Positions 12,468 through 25,554 of a stretch of DNA of 64,000 nt are shown in pieces. The translations under genes and the position numbers were made by a program. Each line of letters starts with the position of its first letter. Positions within the stretch are counted from its first letter, which is position 1. This stretch comes from Halichoerus grypus (taxonomy: Eukaryota; Chordata; Mammalia; Carnivora; Phocidae). The notes below the pieces were generated by a model. That model saw only the letters and a program-made list of their open reading frames with translations. It did not search any database and was not told the origin of the DNA. The stretch covers positions 80,146,754 through 80,210,753 of the forward strand of contig NC_135721.1 in assembly GCF_964656455.1 (NCBI RefSeq), written 5' to 3'.

Positions 12468-13504
12468 TTAAAATGTCCAAGTTGGCCTGATGCTCTTTTT
12501 AATATTCACATAGAGAAAACAAGACCTCATTTAAATTGAGACTCACTTTATATTTAGATAAGTATGGTAGATGACACAAAATATGTATCGGCAGGCTACC
12601 CATGAGGCATTAGAATTTAACTGGAGCCATCATTTATCCATTCACTCATCCCCTTACTCCCTGGTCCATATATTTGTGTGCAACGTACACGTGCCTTCCA
12701 TGTCTCAGGCACAACCAGGAGAGACACCTGGCTATGTGAGAGCAAGATTATGTAGACAACTGCGTGCAACTTCTTCAGGCCCCGACAGGCTTAGCATTAT
12801 TTTTAAACATTATTCTGGTAGAAGCATATACATGTTTATCACATGGAGAATTTTTTTGAATCCAAAATCAGGATCCTGCTCCCGCTGAGCAAGGAGGGAA
12901 CATCACTGAACTAGTGCATGGTTTCCATCACTGCCAAGCACGGAGGCCTGGAGAGGCCCACTCAAGTCCCTTACATGGCAATATGGTTGCACAAAGATCT
13001 AAAAGGAAAACGGAGAATATACTAACAATGTAAGCTTAACATCTGCCCAGACATCAAACAAAGGTGTGTCACGGAGAAATGGTCTTCAGAAAGTGACATG
13101 CAGGAAGCATGATCAGAGATGCAAGGAAACCAACAGCAAAAACAAAGGCAGGGAGGGGGAGGGGTGGAATCCCCTAATTAGAGAAGACAGAGGGGTGGGG
13201 GAGCCTATGGACCAAAGGGTGGGAGGCCCGAGTGCCTGGGAAGGAGTTTGGACTTGACGTGTCCCACAACAGGCATCTACCGTGGGTTCTTAAGGCAGAA
13301 AGGAAGGAAATAAAAATGGGTTCGATGAAGAGGAATCTGGTAAAATTATGTAGTATGAGACAGACTGGAGGAGAAAGGGGCTGCAGGCTTCTAGGTTCTT
13401 ATGCTGGTGGTGATGGTATGTGTGTATGTGTGTGTGTGTTTCGCAGTTGAGTCTTTTCTTCGCACAAAATTTTACATAGCTAAAAGCAACATGGTGTTCT
13501 GGAT
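12468..13504. other. Intron sequence with a short TG repeat
   Basis: Unique sequence. A (TG)n-type microsatellite lies at about 13417-13439 and the preceding 13140-13240 is purine-rich. Around 12620-12720 there may be an old repeat fragment. No gene seen. Confidence 0.55.
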
Positions 13505-13745
13505 TGGATCCTGGAACAGAAGAATCACATGAGTGGAAAACTGGTGAAATCTGAATAAAGTCTGTAATTTAGTTAATAGTAATGCATCCATGTTAATTTC
13601 TTAGTTTTGACAAATGTGCCAGGGTAATGTAAGATGTTAACATTAGGGGAGACTGGGTGATGGGTATTCAGGAATTCTCTGTACTGTTTTTTCAACTTTT
13701 CCATAAATTTAAAATTATTCCAAAATAACAAGTTGATTTGAAAAA
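13505..13745 (+). mobile_element. Old L1 3' UTR relic, forward
   Basis: CTGGTGAAATCTGAATAAAG, GTAAGATGTTAACATTAGGG, GGAATTCTCTGTACTG and TTTAAAATTATTCCAAAATA, in this order, are typical of the 3' ends of old L1M-type elements. Confidence 0.7.
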
Positions 13746-14663
13746 ATCTGACACGGAAGTCCAGCATTAAAAACAGATGAGCTGGAAGGGCCTACCCACT
13801 GCACTCATCCTTCTCATTGCCTCCACCTGCCTGTGTCCATGGAGGGTCCCACTAAGCAGGCCAGCCCATCAGAGGAGCACCTTGTCAAAAAGGGACAAAT
13901 GGGGGATAAGTGAGCTGAGAACTTTGTCAACCTGAGAAACCTGCTCAGAGTAAACCTATTGCAGACCGTTAAGCACTCTCAACATGTGCCTTGCAGTCCC
14001 TTCCCAGGGAGCCCGCCCTAGACTCAGGCCTGGACTCCACCCCGGAGGCCCACAAGACTGCCTTGTCAGCTGACTGGAAGGGAAAGTCACCTGACCCCAG
14101 AGGGGCCAGTTCATTAGCTGGCCTGTTGTGAAATTATTCCAGGGCCAATGTGATGGTCTATTTGGGAATGGGAAATGGGAAACAGGACAAGGAGAGCCAC
14201 AGACACCATCTGCCAAATCAGGAAAGGCAGCATGAGCTGGAAGCAGAGAGAGGTGGAGATTGTGAGAAGGAAGGGGAGGAAAGGGAACAGAGATGGGAAG
14301 TGGTCAGTGGTAGAACAGGCAGAGAGGGAAGATGGCAGATGGGGCACAGCCCAGCCACATGATTGGCAAAACAGACGGCCTCCCCTCCAGAAGGACAGTT
14401 GCCCCCTCGGCCAGTTCTTCTACGGTTCCACCCTTTCTGAGGCCCAGGGTTCAGCTCTGCCAGGGTCCCCATGCAGGGGAGACCTTCCAATAAGCCTCCA
14501 CCACTTGAGGCATTGGAGTGAGTCTATTTCTTGCAACCACAGAGTCTTTAAAAACTACCATTGGGCCAGAACAATCCAGTCTTTGCCTTTTAGGCCCTCG
14601 TTACTTGTCACTGATATGTTTTTTGGTTCCCCTACTTTCCTCCTACAAGGAACATTTTGAAGG
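13746..14663. other. Intron sequence, no gene seen
   Basis: Unique; 14160-14340 is a purine-rich stretch on the plus strand (A/G repeats) that creates overlapping open frames without stops. The 161-codon frame at 14175-14660 is attributed to that bias. Confidence 0.5.
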
Positions 14664-14815
14664 TAGGAGACAGTGTGGTTCAGGCAAGAAGGCCGTGGGC
14701 TGGCTGTTAAGTGCTCCTGGGACCATGACCCCAGGCAAGTCATGGCCTCTAGGATTCTGCTTCTTCATCCACTGCAGGAAGAGTTTAGACTTGGTCTCAG
14801 CCACTCCAAAAGGCT
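14664..14815 (+). mobile_element. MIR relic, forward
   Basis: ACAGTGTGGTTCAGGCAAGA, GACCCCAGGCAAGTCATGGC-like sequence and TTCTTCATCCACTGCAGGAA follow MIR order with substitutions. Confidence 0.6.
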
Positions 14816-16714
14816 CCTGACCACCTTCCTTTACATCATCCTCTTACCCCTTGACCATTACTTCTAGAATCAGAGAAGGAAAAGGGCTGCTTGATGGAAT
14901 AGAAGGTAGAATCTAATTTTGATCACCTTGATTTCTATAGAGCTGTGAGATATTTGTTTTCCTGGTCAGAGACACTGTACATCCTACCCACTTTCAGCTG
15001 CCAAGGCATTCTAGATTTTTCTGAGGCTCAGTCAGAGGATGTGAATCCCATTTAACTTACAGACTTTCATTCTGTTTAAGCACACCCACGCACACAATAT
15101 TACTATTATAATCTAAAAGAAAAAGCAAAATTCTTTCCTCCAAAATCTCCATACACACACAAAAACTCAATTTCAATATTTTATACTGAAAAGAAAGTCC
15201 ATAACCACTTTCTCAGGAGGTTTCCATGAAGTCATCGTTTAATTCATTTATTAATTCAGTGACTATGTACATATTCATTTCACTGTAACACAATTATTTT
15301 GCTCATTAAACATTTTGTACTGCCAGAGACACCTATGAAATCTAATAAGCAGTTTCCAGAACTACACAACATGCCAATTAAAAATGTTAATTAGAGCTAA
15401 GTGAACAGCACAAGAAACTTAACAAAGTGAATTCCAGGGAGGGAAAGAAGAAGAATATGACAAGTAAGCCAAGAGCCAAGAGGTTAGCTCTGCCTGGCTC
15501 TCCTAACCACAGACCCTTTTGATTCTGAAAAAATGCCACATTTGAGTTCAACAATCTTGGGCCAAAAAGTTGACATAATACATAGTAATGTTGGGAATAA
15601 TCTCTGAGTCATATACTTAGAGAATGTAAACTATCCGAATATAATGTCTCTAGAGCATCTGCTGCAGATGAGCTAAGGCTCACACGGCCAGCAGCACAGC
15701 GGCAAATCCAGGAGGACCCACCCTCCATACAGAAGAGAACTCTAAAAATTAAAGCAATGAGGAGGATAAAAATGTGCCCCCTGTGTTCCCAAAGCAGTTT
15801 CAGAACATGACTGCAATATATGAAGTCCATACAAAGATACTTCACTTGGTAGAATGGTGCCTCGTATCTTCTACTCACCCGAAGTAAAGCTAGACTTGTA
15901 GTATAACAGGACAGATTTGGTTTACACATAGGAAGGGAAAGGGTCTGGCTTTAGGATGTATTTGTTTGTTTTGCTTACACCTTAACATAGAAACATACTT
16001 GAACTATTAGGAGAAAAGATTTAGGTCGTTAGGCCTTCTGGCTTTCTGATTAGTTAGATGCTTTGGGAGACAGAAAGACAAATCAAATGAGGCTCCTGGT
16101 CCCTAGAAATTTCCAATTTAGTAATGAAATCCCACCTCAAGGGAGGAAGATGGATTAAACAAACAAGCTTACTTGCTCTTGACCTACAAGTCATCAGGGA
16201 GTCAGCCAAAATAAACAAATTGCTTTGATATTTCTTATATCTAAAATCTGCCAGAGGATCAAGTAGAAAAGAGCTCCTATAATTTTCCTCTGGAGTATTC
16301 CTACCCTAAGTTACCTGAAGAGTTTTTAGATTCCTTTACAAGAGCAGGCCCTCACAGTCCTAGACATCTAACCATTTCCCTCCCACCCACGACACACACC
16401 ATGTCATCCTTCCAGATCCCTCCCTTCAGATCCCTCCATATCACTGACTCTAACCTTGTGGGGATCACGCACCCCCACGGGAACCTGATGGCCACACTCC
16501 TCAGGAAAGAAAAGCCCCACCAGTGCATCATAACATCAGCTTTCACGTGGCACCAAGGGGTCATTCATGTCGCTTTCCAAGCCCATTCATGGGCCCTCTT
16601 GGGAGCCACAGGTCCTAAGTTAAGAAATCCCTGCCCCAAACTATTTCATACCCAATTAACCCATGCAGGGGCAGGGCCGAATTGGTTACATTCATTGATT
16701 TCAACCACAAGTAT
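14816..16714. other. Intron sequence, no gene seen
   Basis: AT-rich unique sequence from 14880 to 15600, then mixed. Frames at 15609-15929 (-) and 16401-16793 (+) have no recognisable domain. Confidence 0.5.
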
Positions 16715-16845
16715 CTTTTATAGGTATGAAAGAAAACCACCATTCACTGGGCTATTTCTATGCACCAGCGCTATGCTAGGAATTCAATCTTAATGCTTTA
16801 TAATCCTGCCAAGGGGCTACTCCTCCTGTGTTTACATATGAGAAA
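16715..16845 (-). mobile_element. MIR-like relic, reverse
   Basis: ATTTCTATGCACCAGCGCTA, TGCTTTATAATCCTGCCAAG and ATATGAGAAAACAGTG resemble the reverse complement of MIR (small exon-free old SINE). Confidence 0.55.
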
Positions 16846-17415
16846 ACAGTGTCCCTAATCCTGACCTCAGGGTTGGATATGTCTTTAAGGAAAAGACCTC
16901 TCTTTGAGAGGTATCTCACCATCAATGACAGATAGGTCACTATGTGGGTGACCTTTTCCACTAAACAGAACTTACTGTCTCAGATTTGGAGACAGTTAAA
17001 AAGTCACCGACGCCAGGTCACAGGGCAAACGGGGGATAAAGTAGGGAGAAGCCTGATCACCCAGCCCCAGTGGAGGGTTCTCTCTACTACACCGCGGTCA
17101 GGTCCTCATTCATCTCTTCCCACCTCCACCACCTTAGCGGAAGCCGACATGTCTCCTAGAGAATACAAAGGCTCCTAAGTGATCTCCTGCCACCAGCCTC
17201 ACCCCAGACAAATCCATCCTCACCCTCCAGCCATGGGGATCCATCTCCACTAAATGCACATCATCCTGCCAAAAGCCATTTAACAAGGTCCTGTCATCTA
17301 TAAAATAAGGCTCTTCTGCCTACACAGCAGCCCCCTTTCTTGCTTCTATGCCCTTGATGCCTTTTGATCCAGAAATTGTGAACAACTATTGGTCTCCTAA
17401 AAACATAACATGCAA
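16846..17415. other. Intron sequence, no gene seen
   Basis: Unique sequence without a repeat or coding block that I recognise. Confidence 0.5.
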
Positions 17416-17462
17416 AAAAAACCCAAAAAAACAAAAAACAAAAAACAACAAAACAAAACATA
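17416..17462 (+). repeat. A-rich simple repeat
   Basis: Runs of A broken by single C, (A3-7C)n. It interrupts the L2-like sequence and separates two copies of AACATAACATGC at about 17402 and 17456, which suggests a slipped or inserted A-rich tract. Confidence 0.7.
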
Positions 17463-17735
17463 ACATGCCTTTGATGGTGTTCTTTCTACTTGGAGTATCT
17501 CTTTCATTGCCATTCATCTGTCTTCTTTCAAAACACTTCCATCCAGCCCACTATGAAATGACCTTTCAATTAATTGACTTCCTCCTCTGCACTTTTATAT
17601 ATTTTATGAACCTCTATAATTACCACTTAACTCAAGCATTACAAAATAATTACTGCACAGTCTGTTCTTCCCCCCACTAGGTTGTATATTGGTTATTACC
17701 CTTTGAATTCTCAATATTTATCACTGTGCCAAGCA
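17463..17735 (+). mobile_element. L2 3'-end relic, forward
   Basis: TGTTCTTTCTACTTGGAGTA, CTTTCAAAACACTTCCATCC, CTTCCTCCTCTGCACTTTTA and TATCACTGTGCCAAGCAAAG follow the usual L2 3' consensus order. Old and divergent. Confidence 0.65.
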
Positions 17736-19244
17736 AAGAGCAGGCACCGAGGAAAAGCAGGTTGACTAAGTGAATTTTTCCAAAAGCAAAAGGAGATAGG
17801 CCCCAGGCAAAGACAGAGGGTGTCTCACGGACATACAGATAGAGTAGCATATGGACCACGTGGATCTTTTCTCCTTGCTCTTTGATTTGCTTCAATGTAA
17901 GTGATCCAGACAAACAAAGTATTACCATAAAATGTTCAAAGGACTCCCAGGAAAAATAAATCAGCACTTATCCAATAAATAATTAAAATGCAAAACTAAA
18001 ATGCATGTTAAAAAAAACTGGCATGACAGCTTGAAGTTCATAAAAACTGATATTCCCTACTTCAGGATGCCTTTCTATTAATCCTAGAGGTCACACTGTT
18101 CAAAATTACTCACTTCAGTTGTGCTTTTTTACTGATTCTGGAGATCCTTACATTTCTCCTCAGATCTCACTTTTAAACCAAAGCAATAACATACGACTTT
18201 GGATTTGCTGCTCATTGAGTATAGTCACAGAACTAGCTTTGTTAAGGGAAGCTATGAGCTCATCCTTGTTTGCTCTCAGTAGACACTTGTTGAGCAAATG
18301 AACAAATGGATGTACAACCCACCTGCCAATTCACGATGCTTCCTGATTAGACAGACAACTGCGAAGAAATCTGTATTTACTTTCAGGGGTCCCGAACTTC
18401 ACCAGCATTGACTTTTCAGTAAGCTAACCTTTTTTGTTTCCATGACAAAGAATGAATTACAGATCCCTCAGAGATTTCATCAACATAAAGTTATGCAAAG
18501 ATTAGAGCACAGAAAGGGGGAAGGGGGCAGGGGGAATGATATAAAATGCAAGCACCAGCTGAAGCAATAGGGAAGCCCCACAGTGCATGGCACCAAACTG
18601 ACCTCTCATTGGCTCTGATGCTGATGATTCAGATTCCCAGTCTGGATTCTGAGTGAGTCCCAGGCTTCAACAGGATTGTACAACCAGGACTACAACCAGG
18701 CATGAATGCATTTCTCAGCACATCTCAAAATACTTTCAGGATGGGTTTCTATTGCCAGACTCAATGAAAGGCTGCTCACGGAAGCCCAAAGACAACTGCA
18801 CAATATATCGTTTTTCAAAGAGGTAGAAAGCACCTTCCAAACACATCATTTTTTAGGCAACTAGAAGGAATCTCCCTATTAGATGGCATCACTGTTGAAC
18901 AAGCCCAAAAGACAACCCAAAACATATGGAGAGAAAGACAGAACTTGCCAGCGCTCTTGCCAGTCGGGAAACACGGCCTCAAAGCCCTCAGAGCATGTCT
19001 CCAGGGGGCCGGTCTCCACAATGATAAGGCAGAGCCCCCCACCCGGCCTCTGAAGATGCCACTGAAATCCCCCATCTCGATTCATAAGCCCCTGCTTGCA
19101 ATAATTTTATCTTGAAAATAAACTGCATTTATTAACCATTCATCTTCTGATTCCTTATCAAACATACAACTCCAAGTCAAGGCTTCTGCCCTCTGGGTAT
19201 GAACACTGTGGCTGCCCCGGGGGAGTTTCAGACAACGTGTGATG
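17736..19244. other. Intron sequence, no gene seen
   Basis: Unique sequence with no convincing frame. 18600-18660 may hold a fragment of an old DNA transposon. Confidence 0.5.
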
Positions 19245-19440
19245 GAGCAGAAAGACCACAGCTGTGAGCTGTAGGCCTGGCTGGGCCCCTCACCAGCACT
19301 TTTGAGCTTCAGCCCTGCTCCACCCCCACCCCCACCCCAGCCACAAAGTGGAGATATTAGCTACCAACTGCAGTGAGGGCCTGTGAAGGAAACTGAAATG
19401 AAATAAAAAATATCCAGCACCCTGACTGGCACAAAGGAAG
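19245..19440 (+). mobile_element. MIR relic, forward
   Basis: GTAGGCCTGGCTGGGCCCCT, then GAGCTTCAGCCCTGCTCC, AAAGTGGAGATATTAGCTAC and CCAGCACCCTGACTGGCACA follow MIR order, interrupted by a (CCCCA)n patch at 19320-19340. Confidence 0.6.
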
Positions 19441-20536
19441 CATACCCAAATATTGGTTCCTTTTCTCCTTCTGCCAAAACACTACAACTTGATCTTTCTC
19501 TCTGTGCATGCTGGCCTGTCACAGATAACTGTCCAATGTCCACTCCCTCTCAGGAACACTAACGTGGCTCGGGGGGGAGGCTCCCCAGCATCCAGCACCT
19601 CTGGCTGGGAGGCTCTGCTGTGTGCTTGGCCCTCCTATCCCGGGGGCACCTGGGGCCACTGCACATGTGGGAACGGTTGTAAGGACACTGCAGGAGGAGC
19701 CTACCAGACTCCACTGCTTGGCCGTCTTCTGATATTTCATCTGAATTAAGCCCAAACGGTATTTTCCACTGCAGATTCCAGGCTCCAGGACTTAGTGCCC
19801 ACGGCCTGAACTTGACATCTGCTTTAAAGGGCATAAGAGTTGGCCCACACTAGATTCCACATTCCTAATGAGAACATTCCAGATGAAGTAACATAGCAAA
19901 AGAGCTGAGTTTTAATATCCACTCCCAAGGACAACAGTAGCTTTCCAGCCCCATCTCACGCCTTTGGTCAAGGGGGGCTGAAACTGGGACCATCCCAAAT
20001 GGCAGAGGCAAGATGGCCCTGGTCTCTGTTCTCTCCTGGATAGGTTTACTCCGAAGAGTAGACTTCCCATTCTTATATTTATGGTCCTTGTCACAGGTCT
20101 GCTATTAACATTCACCATCTTATGAGTTTTAACAGGCGTCAACAAACTGATCTGAAAGGTCGGGAGAGTAAACACTATCCGCTTCACAGGCCATGAGGTC
20201 TTTGTTGCAACCACTCACCACTGCTGTTGCAGCCCTAAAGCAGCCATAGACGATGCGTAAATAAGGGGACATGGCTGTGTTCCAGTAATAATAACCTTCA
20301 TTTCTCGAAACAGGAAGCTGGCCAATAGGCTGCAGTTTGCCAAGCCCTGGTCTTAAATATTATCTGTATGGCCTTAACTGCAAAGGAAATAAGGAACTAT
20401 GGCTTTTGTCCAAATTATCCCAAACCAGAATAACCACCTCTATCTGAAATAGTCATATAACAGACACCCAGGTCAAGGATGGCTTGGTTGGTGGTTGAAA
20501 GGGCCTAAGAGCTAGAACTAAAAGGAGAAAACCCTC
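19441..20536. other. Intron sequence, no gene seen
   Basis: Unique sequence; the overlapping frames at 19453-19834 on both strands are GC-rich and unsupported. Confidence 0.5.
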
Positions 20537-20737
20537 GGGGCACTTGGGTGGCTCAATCGATTAAGCGTACAACTCTTGGTTTCAGCTCAGGTCATGATCT
20601 CAGGGTCATGAGATTGAGCCCCACGTGGGGCTCTGTGCTGAGCGGAGCTTGAGATTCTCTCCCTCTCCCTCTGCCCCTACTCCCGCCCCCCGCCGCCACT
20701 CTCTCAAGTAAATAAAATCTTTGGAAAAAAAAAAAAA
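20537..20737 (+). mobile_element. Can-SINE, forward, older subfamily
   Basis: The head GGGGCACTTGGGTGGCTCAA is followed by TAAGCGTACAACTCTTGGTT, TTGAGCCCCACGTGGGGCTC and a short ATAAAATCTTTGG(A)n tail. The core differs from the other full-length SINEs here, suggesting a different, older subfamily. No clear target-site duplication is seen. Confidence 0.9.
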
Positions 20738-23214
20738 GAGAGAGGACTGAGGTGTGGGCTCTGCTACCTCCCATCTGAATTATGAGTTTTGAACTTGGCC
20801 ATCTTTAAGGTTCTTTCCAACTCTACAATTCTATAATTTTAACACCTATGACTCAGCCCGTATTTGATGTCCATGAAGAAAATGAGTCTAAAACTCTGAA
20901 GGTAAAAAATTCTTTAACCTGAGTAAAAAAAAATTACATATGCTCACTATGAAAACTTCAATCAAAAAAAAAACATAAAGAAGAAAGTTAAAATTCCCCT
21001 GAGGTCCCACCGCCCAGAGATGACTGGCATTGGCATTTTGGCGAAGTCTCGTCTGTGTGAAGAGACACACGATGTTACAACAGGGCAAGCACAATGGTGA
21101 TAACAATTACATCCACAGCCAAGCAATTACTTTGAACTTGCATATTCTTTTTGGAGAAGAAATACTGGCCTCACCCAAAACAATTCTCTTTATAATATAC
21201 ACCATGAGGTTAAGTGCTAAGACCAGCAAACAAAGGAGGCCACTTCTGCAATCCACGATCCACATGTGGTCAGCTCTCCCGCCAGAGCTTCACCTGGGCA
21301 CATGTGCCATGTCCCCACTCGAAGTCACAGGAAGGAAAAGGAAGAGCCCAGCACAGAGGACAGCCACACCAGACGGCAAGCACCTGCCGCCCTGTCCACA
21401 CTCTCCAGCAAGTAGTGTAGCTGATTAAAAACATCAACACCAGTGGTAATTCACATTATATAGAATAACATATCCAAGAAGGAAGGGAGAGTGGGAAGGA
21501 GGGAGGGGGCAAATTACACAATTAAAGGATATTTTTCATTCACCGGAAAGGATAAAGTTTGATATTGCAATAAATATTTTTTTAGTATTTTTAAATTACA
21601 AACATAGCCACAGAAAAAGGGAGACCACCACAGACAGGGAGAAAGGGAAGTTATGGTGAGTGTATAAAGAACAGAGGGGTCTGACCCACCAGTTTACTAA
21701 TTTAAACCCGGGGGAGGGCTGAGAGGTGTTTTTCAGGTACACACAGGCCCAGTGCTGAGGATGGTGGTCCGAGTGGCCTTTCCTGCAGATGAGATGTTCG
21801 GTGACTCAATGCATCAGCAGCTGTGCTCAAGAAACTTGGATGCCTGCGAGTCTTGCCACTTGGCGCTAATTTCCAGCTTACTCATCAGCACATTCCAGAT
21901 GGCTTTGATGGGGAGAAACACTCTCCATCCTGCTTTGCCTCTGGGTCATTTCATTGGAAATGCCGTGCATATCAAGTTTTCTTCTTGCTCCAAAGCAAAC
22001 AACCAAACAGGCCATCAGGAAGCCCACAGTCCTGGACACGGCCTTTGATTGGAAAACAGGGGCAACTCAGCTCAAAATCACACTGAGAAGAAACAGTTTT
22101 ACCACAACCAAAGGAAGGATTTATGATTCACTTCTCTGCACGTTCATGTATTTTATGGGGACACAAAATGAGGTTTTCACAAATGAATCCATATAAAACA
22201 TGAATAGAATGCCTTCATTTCGTGAAAGAGATGCCAGCTCAGAGCAAGCAATCCACTCTTTTCCTCCCAATTTGGGAGTGTGTTTAGGCCCTGCAAGCCC
22301 AGGAGGGCCATGTGGGGAACAGGGGCCTGAGCCGGAGTGGCCACTCTGAGGGGCAGAGCTCTGGAGGGCATCACCAGGACCAAACTCCCAAAGGCCCATA
22401 CAAAACAAGCCTGGAGAGGCCCTGGATGTTGTTCCCCAACGGGAAGTGTCTCCAGTGGAGCTCTGCACAGATCAGAGACGGCAAGAAGGAAACGGCCCCA
22501 TCTGTTCTGTGTTCTCATGCATCTCACGGTCCCACCACGGGCAGAGGTGGCTTCACGGCGCCTGCAAGCCGAGCACCAAGCGTCCTTACGGGAAAGACAG
22601 AAGCAAAAGCACGGAGCATGGGGAAATCAGCCTTGGTAGGAAGAGTATTTCAAGTCAATACCCATCTAATTTTCTCTGAACTTGCAAAGTAACTAACAGC
22701 AAAGTGCAACGTTTTGTTTGAAGATGACAAAAATTCTGAATTCTTAACAGACTGTAGACAAGACAGAGATATGGCAAGGAGATAAAAGGACATTCAACCA
22801 GACAAATATGCAACCAACACAAAGCTGATGTGCTGTTTAAACTCTGTAAATTACTCAAGAAAAGATAAGTCAAACGGCAGGTACGTTACATAAAAGTGGG
22901 ACTTCAATGATCCAAGGCAAGATACAGACTCCCTCGCTCCCAAGCTTGGACAGACTTCAGTTGCAAAACCTCCCTCCCACCAGGTTTCATGCTCCTGGGG
23001 AGCACATCCTGTTCTCCTGGGTGCCTCTGAGCCCTGAGCCCACTCTGGGTCACCGCAGGCAGGGGCTGCAGTCTGAGGACAGCGTGCACCCCCTCTTTCC
23101 TCTCTGAACTGCAGAAGGCGACCCCAGCTAGCCTTCTGAGGGGAAGAACATGCTGTCTCTCTTCCCACTTGGAAATCTGCCCTGAGCAACTGAATTCCAG
23201 CTTCCTGAGGGGGG
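20738..23214. other. Intron sequence, no gene seen
   Basis: Unique sequence. Overlapping frames at 21030-21428, 21752-22196, 22121-22692 and 22851-23243 have no domain and run on both strands at once. Confidence 0.5.
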
Positions 23215-23278
23215 AGCAGGTTGGGCCTCAGTGCCTGGCACATAATTAGTACTCAGCAAATACTGGTTTAATAAACGA
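23215..23278 (+). mobile_element. MIR/L2-type tail relic
   Basis: CAGTGCCTGGCACATAATTA, then GTACTCAGCAAATACTGG and a TAATAAACGAA end, are the common tail of MIR or L2. Too short to choose between them. Confidence 0.5.
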
Positions 23279-24175
23279 AGGACTATCTCAGATTTGGAGT
23301 AGGACCAATCCTCAGAAAATATCCACCACTCATCTGCAGAAAAGGCAGTAACAATGTGTGTAAAATTACAACACTTTTGGCAAGTGGCAAGACCTGTCCT
23401 GGATTCCAGCTACTCTGAATTGAGTCCTGTCTGCCTTATCACACTGCCACCCGCGAACCATACACTAGAACAACTTATATCCTAAGCAAATTTTCAAAGA
23501 CATGTCAATTGTAGTTTCTGGTAAAGTGTTTTGGACAAAATGCCATGGTTATCAAAGCAATAGCAGCTATGGGCTATATGAAAATGAAGGCCTAAGTTCA
23601 CTATCATCAAGTAAACAGGATGTGCTATTTCTCTCATTATCAGTTAATGCATTACAATCTCTGAGTTAAAGAAATTCACATATTGTTGCTACTTTAAGAA
23701 TGGCACAGAAACAATGAAATTCCTACTATGTTCAGACATGTTACCCAGTTCTCTTATCCCCACAGGGAGCTACCCTACTTGCTAAGGGGAGGTCAGTTTG
23801 TTCAGCACAAAGTAATTTTATGCATCAGTCCAGATTCCATCGAGGAAGCAGGAAAGAAAATGGACTGGTGAACAAGTTAGCACAGAGCAGACAAGAAGCC
23901 CCTGCAGCCTCCTTCCCTATGACCAACACCATCCTCGTCCTCAGGGAGCTGGGTTGTGTTGATCTTCACCTTCATCACCATCATCATCCTCATAACATAG
24001 AGCAAGAGAGCATTTCCTGGACTTTCTGCAGGCTCAGAAATTAATTTCATACCACCAGTGGAAGGCTCTATAAACTTAACAAAAATAATATACCTACCTC
24101 CTGGCAAGTACAAATATAACACCATAAAAATGGTGTTAAATTCTGGAAGATGGATCAGCATTGTCCCATAGTTGA
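23279..24175. other. Intron sequence, no gene seen
   Basis: Unique, AT-rich. A (CATCAC)-like short repeat at about 23967-23990 encodes a His run in a spurious frame. Confidence 0.5.
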
Positions 24176-24579
24176 TTTTTTTAAAGTTTTTATTTAAATT
24201 CCAGTTAGTTAACATACAGTGCAATATTAGTTTCAGGTATACAATATAGTGATTCAATACTTCCATACATCACCCAGTGCTCATCACAACAAGTGCCCTC
24301 CTTAATCTCCATCACCTATTTTACCCATCCCCCCACCCACCTCCCCTCTGGTAACCACCAGTTTGTTCTCTATAGGTAAGAGTCTGTTTCTTAGTTTGCT
24401 TCTCTCTATCCTTTTTTACCCTTTGCTCATTTGTTTTGTTCCTTAAATTCCACATATGAGTGAAATCATATGGTATTTGTCTTTCTCTGACTCATTTCAC
24501 TTAGCATAATATACTCTAGTACCATCCACGTTGTAGCAAATGGAGAGATTTCATTCTTTTTGATGGCTGAGTAATATTC

Positions 24580-24623
<44 letters not shown>

Positions 24624-25082
24624 ACATCTTCTTTATCTATTCATCTGTTGATGGACATCTGGGCTCTTTCCATAATTTGGCTACTGTAGATAGTGCTGCG
24701 ATAAATATTGGGGTGCATATATCCCTCTGAATTAGTATTTTTGTATTCTTTGGGTAAATACCTATAGTGCAAGAACTGGATCATGGGGTAGTCTTATTTT
24801 TAACTTTTTGAGGAACCTCCATACTGTTTTCCACAGTGGCTGCACCAGTTTGCATTCCCACCAACAATGCAAGAGGGTTCCCCTTTCTCCGCATCCTCAC
24901 CAACACCTGTTGTTTCTTGTGTTGTTGACTTTAGCTGTTCTGACAGGTGTGAGGTAATAGCTCATCGTAGTTTTGAGTTGCATTTTCCTGATGCTGAGTG
25001 ATGTTGAGCATCTTTTCATGTGTTTGTTGGCCATCTGTAAGTCTTCTTTGGAGAAATGTCTGTTCATGTCCACAGCTGCTTT
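24176..25082 (-). mobile_element. 5'-truncated L1 3' end, reverse (L1 copy 1)
   Basis: Read on the minus strand it runs from late ORF2 (TCTTTTCATGTG-type block in reverse, the GGTGGGAATGCAAACTGGTG block) into the 3' UTR and ends at AATAAA (plus TTTATT at 24189-24194) and a short A tail. The end of the 3' UTR reads like carnivore L1. About 0.9 kb, truncated at 25082, with stops and frame breaks. An (AC)20 tract lies inside. Confidence 0.9.
24583..24622. repeat. (AC)20 microsatellite inside L1 copy 1
   Basis: Forty uninterrupted bases of AC, grown from the TATA-like site before GGAATATTAC in the L1 3' region. Likely polymorphic. Confidence 0.95.
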
Positions 25083-25554
25083 TTAACCACAAAGAAAGTT
25101 ACAACTCAGTATCATTAGATAGTATATTTGTAGAGATCCCAGCAACACTGCTCCATGGAAAAGGCTGCCTCCTTTGATGACTCGTCAGCCACCAGGCATC
25201 AAAGAAGCAGCCCTTGGTGACCAAGGTCGAGTCCCCTTACAGAAACCCATGGGCTGCCTTTCTCCCGGACACTCAAACTCTGCCTTTCTCTCGAGGACGT
25301 GAGGAAGCCTGAGGTCAGTAAGGAGCCATGGAGATACAGCAGAGGGCCATAAGCACACTTGCAAAGACCATTCTCAATGAGGTCTTCACACTGGGAAGAT
25401 AGAGCTGACCCTTCCAGGCCTACTTTCTTTCAGGAAGCAGGCCATGAGTAGGGTTTACAGCCCTAGTGGCCTCTCACCAGGTCCATGCTGGTAGGCATCA
25501 CAGCAGGCTGAAAGGAAGGGGACTCATTGCTCCTCTTCTGGATGATAGAAACCA
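25083..25554. other. Unique spacer between two inverted L1 copies
   Basis: No gene or repeat recognised; it forms the loop of the inverted L1 pair. Confidence 0.55.

Noticed and set aside
14175..14660. 161-codon frame in purine-rich sequence
   Set aside because: Glu/Arg/Lys-rich translation of an A/G tract, with stop-free neighbours on the other strand.
23960..24000. His-rich peptide frame
   Set aside because: It is a translated CATCAC-type short repeat in a 74-codon frame without support.
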